DNA of 64,000 bases. Source: Rhodopseudomonas infernalis (lineage in GTDB: Bacteria; Pseudomonadota; Alphaproteobacteria; Rhizobiales; Xanthobacteraceae). This document shows positions 63,014 to 64,000 of the stretch, piece by piece. Numbering within the stretch: position 1 is the first letter of the stretch; the number at the start of each line of letters is the position of its first letter. The notes below the pieces were generated by a model. The model ran no database searches, was not told the DNA's origin, and was given only the letters and a program-made list of their open reading frames with translations. The stretch covers positions 1 to 64,000 of the forward strand of contig NZ_JAJNAL010000018.1 of NCBI RefSeq assembly GCF_022271405.1, read 5' to 3'. A program made the position numbers and the translations under genes.

Positions 63014-63196
63014 GGCTCGATCGAGCCTGGCCCGAAGCCAAGCCGATCAGCACCGCTTCGGCACGCGCCCTATGAGTCGAAGAATCCGTCATTGACGGGC
63101 TCCGTCACCGCCGACATCGTCTTAGCCCAGACCACTGCTGGACGACGCGGATGCCCGGGCCAAGGCCCGCGCATCGGTCGCGCGCGACCCGGGCTG

Positions 63197-64000
63197 CTAC
63201 TCGATCACGGCCGCATGATCCGGCGCCTGGCTTTGCTGGCGGAGCGCCGCTTTGGTGGAGCCGATGATGATCGCCATCGGCACGGCGGCGGCGGTGAGGA
63301 ACATCACCAGCGCGTAGTCGTGCGAGAACGCGATGATCTGCGCCTGCATGGTGACGATCGAATCCATCATCGCCTTGCCGGTGGTGGTCGACAGATCGAT
63401 CATGCCGGTGACGTTCGGCATCTGCAGCGCGTTGTTGAACGGGTTGATGTGCTCGACCAGCACCGCATGGGCCGCCCGGGTGCCGGAGGTGAGCTGCGCG
63501 ATCACCACCGAGATGCCGATCGAACTCCCGACGTTGCGCACCAGCGTCAGCATCGACGTGCCGTCGGTGCGCAGATGGCCCGGCAACGTCATGAACGCCA
63601 CCGTCGACAGCGGCACGAACACCAGACCGAAGCCGAAGCCCTGCACGATGCTGACCTGCACGATGGTCGCCACGCTGGTCTGGTCGGTCCAGCCGGTCAT
63701 GACGTAGAGCGACCCGCAGGTCAGCGCCAGACCGGTGGCGATCAGCGTGCGCGCCTCGACGTGGCGCATGATCCGGCCGACGATCATCATCGCCACGAAG
63801 GTGCCGCAGCCGCGCGAGGCGAGCAGCAGGCCGGCCGTCATGATCGGGTAGCCGATCACGTTCTGCAGATAGGGCGACGACAGCGCCATGGTGGAGAACA
63901 GCACCAGCCCCATCACCGCCATGAACACCACGCCGCCGATGAAGTTGCGATCCTTGAAGATCGCGAACTGGATGAACGGCCGCTCCGTGGTGAACGAGTG
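63197..64000 (-). CDS. MFS drug transporter, DHA2 (EmrB-type), C-terminal part
   Basis: Partial: the frame runs off the right edge, so the N-terminal half is outside the window. The visible 267 residues begin HSFTTERPFIQFAIFKDRNF, the cytoplasmic loop typical of DHA2 14-helix transporters, followed by about six or seven membrane helices (e.g. VFMAVMGLVLFSTMALSSPY). Such transporters export hydrophobic drugs with an HlyD-type adaptor (EmrA), which would be expected upstream. Confidence 0.88.
   Translation of the reverse strand, partial: HSFTTERPFIQFAIFKDRNFIGGVVFMAVMGLVLFSTMALSSPYLQNVIGYPIMTAGLLLASRGCGTFVAMMIVGRIMRHVEARTLIATGLALTCGSLYVMTGWTDQTSVATIVQVSIVQGFGFGLVFVPLSTVAFMTLPGHLRTDGTSMLTLVRNVGSSIGISVVIAQLTSGTRAAHAVLVEHINPFNNALQMPNVTGMIDLSTTTGKAMMDSIVTMQAQIIAFSHDYALVMFLTAAAVPMAIIIGSTKAALRQQSQAPDHAAVIE

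Noticed and set aside
63085-63190. Possible class C repeat downstream of the carbonic anhydrase gene
   Set aside because: GATGCCCGGGCCAAGGCCCGCGCAT resembles one half, but the other half does not match; treated as degenerate.

Overview
The window is about 66% GC and densely coded, with short intergenic gaps. It looks like a chromosomal segment of an alphaproteobacterium of the Bradyrhizobium/Rhodopseudomonas group, and Rhodopseudomonas palustris is my best guess. The reasons are an F1-only ATP synthase operon (atpHAGDC without the F0 genes), an mdh-sucCD-sucAB-lpdA TCA-cycle cluster, a System I cytochrome c maturation locus, the rpsP-rimM-trmD-rplS block next to leuC and leuD, and many short palindromic intergenic repeats. 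This identification rests on gene order and protein character, not on a database search. Almost everything is housekeeping or core metabolism. I saw no phage, IS element, CRISPR array, rRNA or tRNA.

Layout. 0-3 kb: a glycosyltransferase-like gene divergent from a UDP-glucuronate decarboxylase-like epimerase that overlaps rppH. 3-8 kb (minus): F1-ATPase genes atpH-A-G-D-C. 8.7-13.6 kb: a His-rich RlpA protein, priA, xerC and a DUF4337 protein. 13.6-24.5 kb (minus): mdh, sucC, sucD, sucA, sucB, a MAPEG protein, an SDR, lpdA and a small membrane protein; the first five and lpdA supply consecutive TCA-cycle steps. 24.6-27.3 kb (minus): zapE, thpR and a TesA-like esterase. 27.3-30.8 kb (plus): a YbbA/YbbP-type ABC system divergent from the esterase. 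31-34.5 kb: a BI-1 family membrane protein, a GNAT acetyltransferase, DUF2794 and DUF1223 proteins, and a probable unannotated small RNA. 34.6-37.3 kb (minus): aconitase. 37.5-42 kb (plus): ccmA, ccmB, [XRE-RES toxin-antitoxin pair], ccmC, ccmD, ccmG. 42.3-47.7 kb: a secreted helix-hairpin-helix protein, yciB/ispZ, ftsY, an RluA-type pseudouridine synthase carrying an in-frame palindromic repeat, mtaB and dapF. 47.9-51.3 kb: a secreted GyrI-like protein, a SIMPL-domain protein, a Tat-type metallo-hydrolase and a VapBC pair. 51.5-55.7 kb (plus): ffh, rpsP, rimM, trmD, rplS. 56-61 kb: leuC and leuD, separated by about 3 kb of small secreted His/Gly-rich proteins and a minimal zincin. 61.3-64 kb: a CoA-ester lyase, a beta-carbonic anhydrase and the 3' part of an MFS drug transporter that runs off the window.

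The most notable non-coding signals are these: (i) at least five sequence classes of palindromic repeat, 17 clear copies, one of them inside a reading frame and two inside operons; (ii) an orphan plus-strand intrinsic terminator with a large upstream fold near 33.5 kb, indicating a small RNA; (iii) heptanucleotide tandem repeats forming a hairpin between atpD and atpC; (iv) a promoter/operator for the toxin-antitoxin pair nested in the ccm locus; (v) phased GTGAATGCG-like repeats in the divergent promoter of two small secreted proteins. No wholly new multi-gene system is evident. The strongest candidates for something undescribed are the small RNA and the His-rich secreted cluster.
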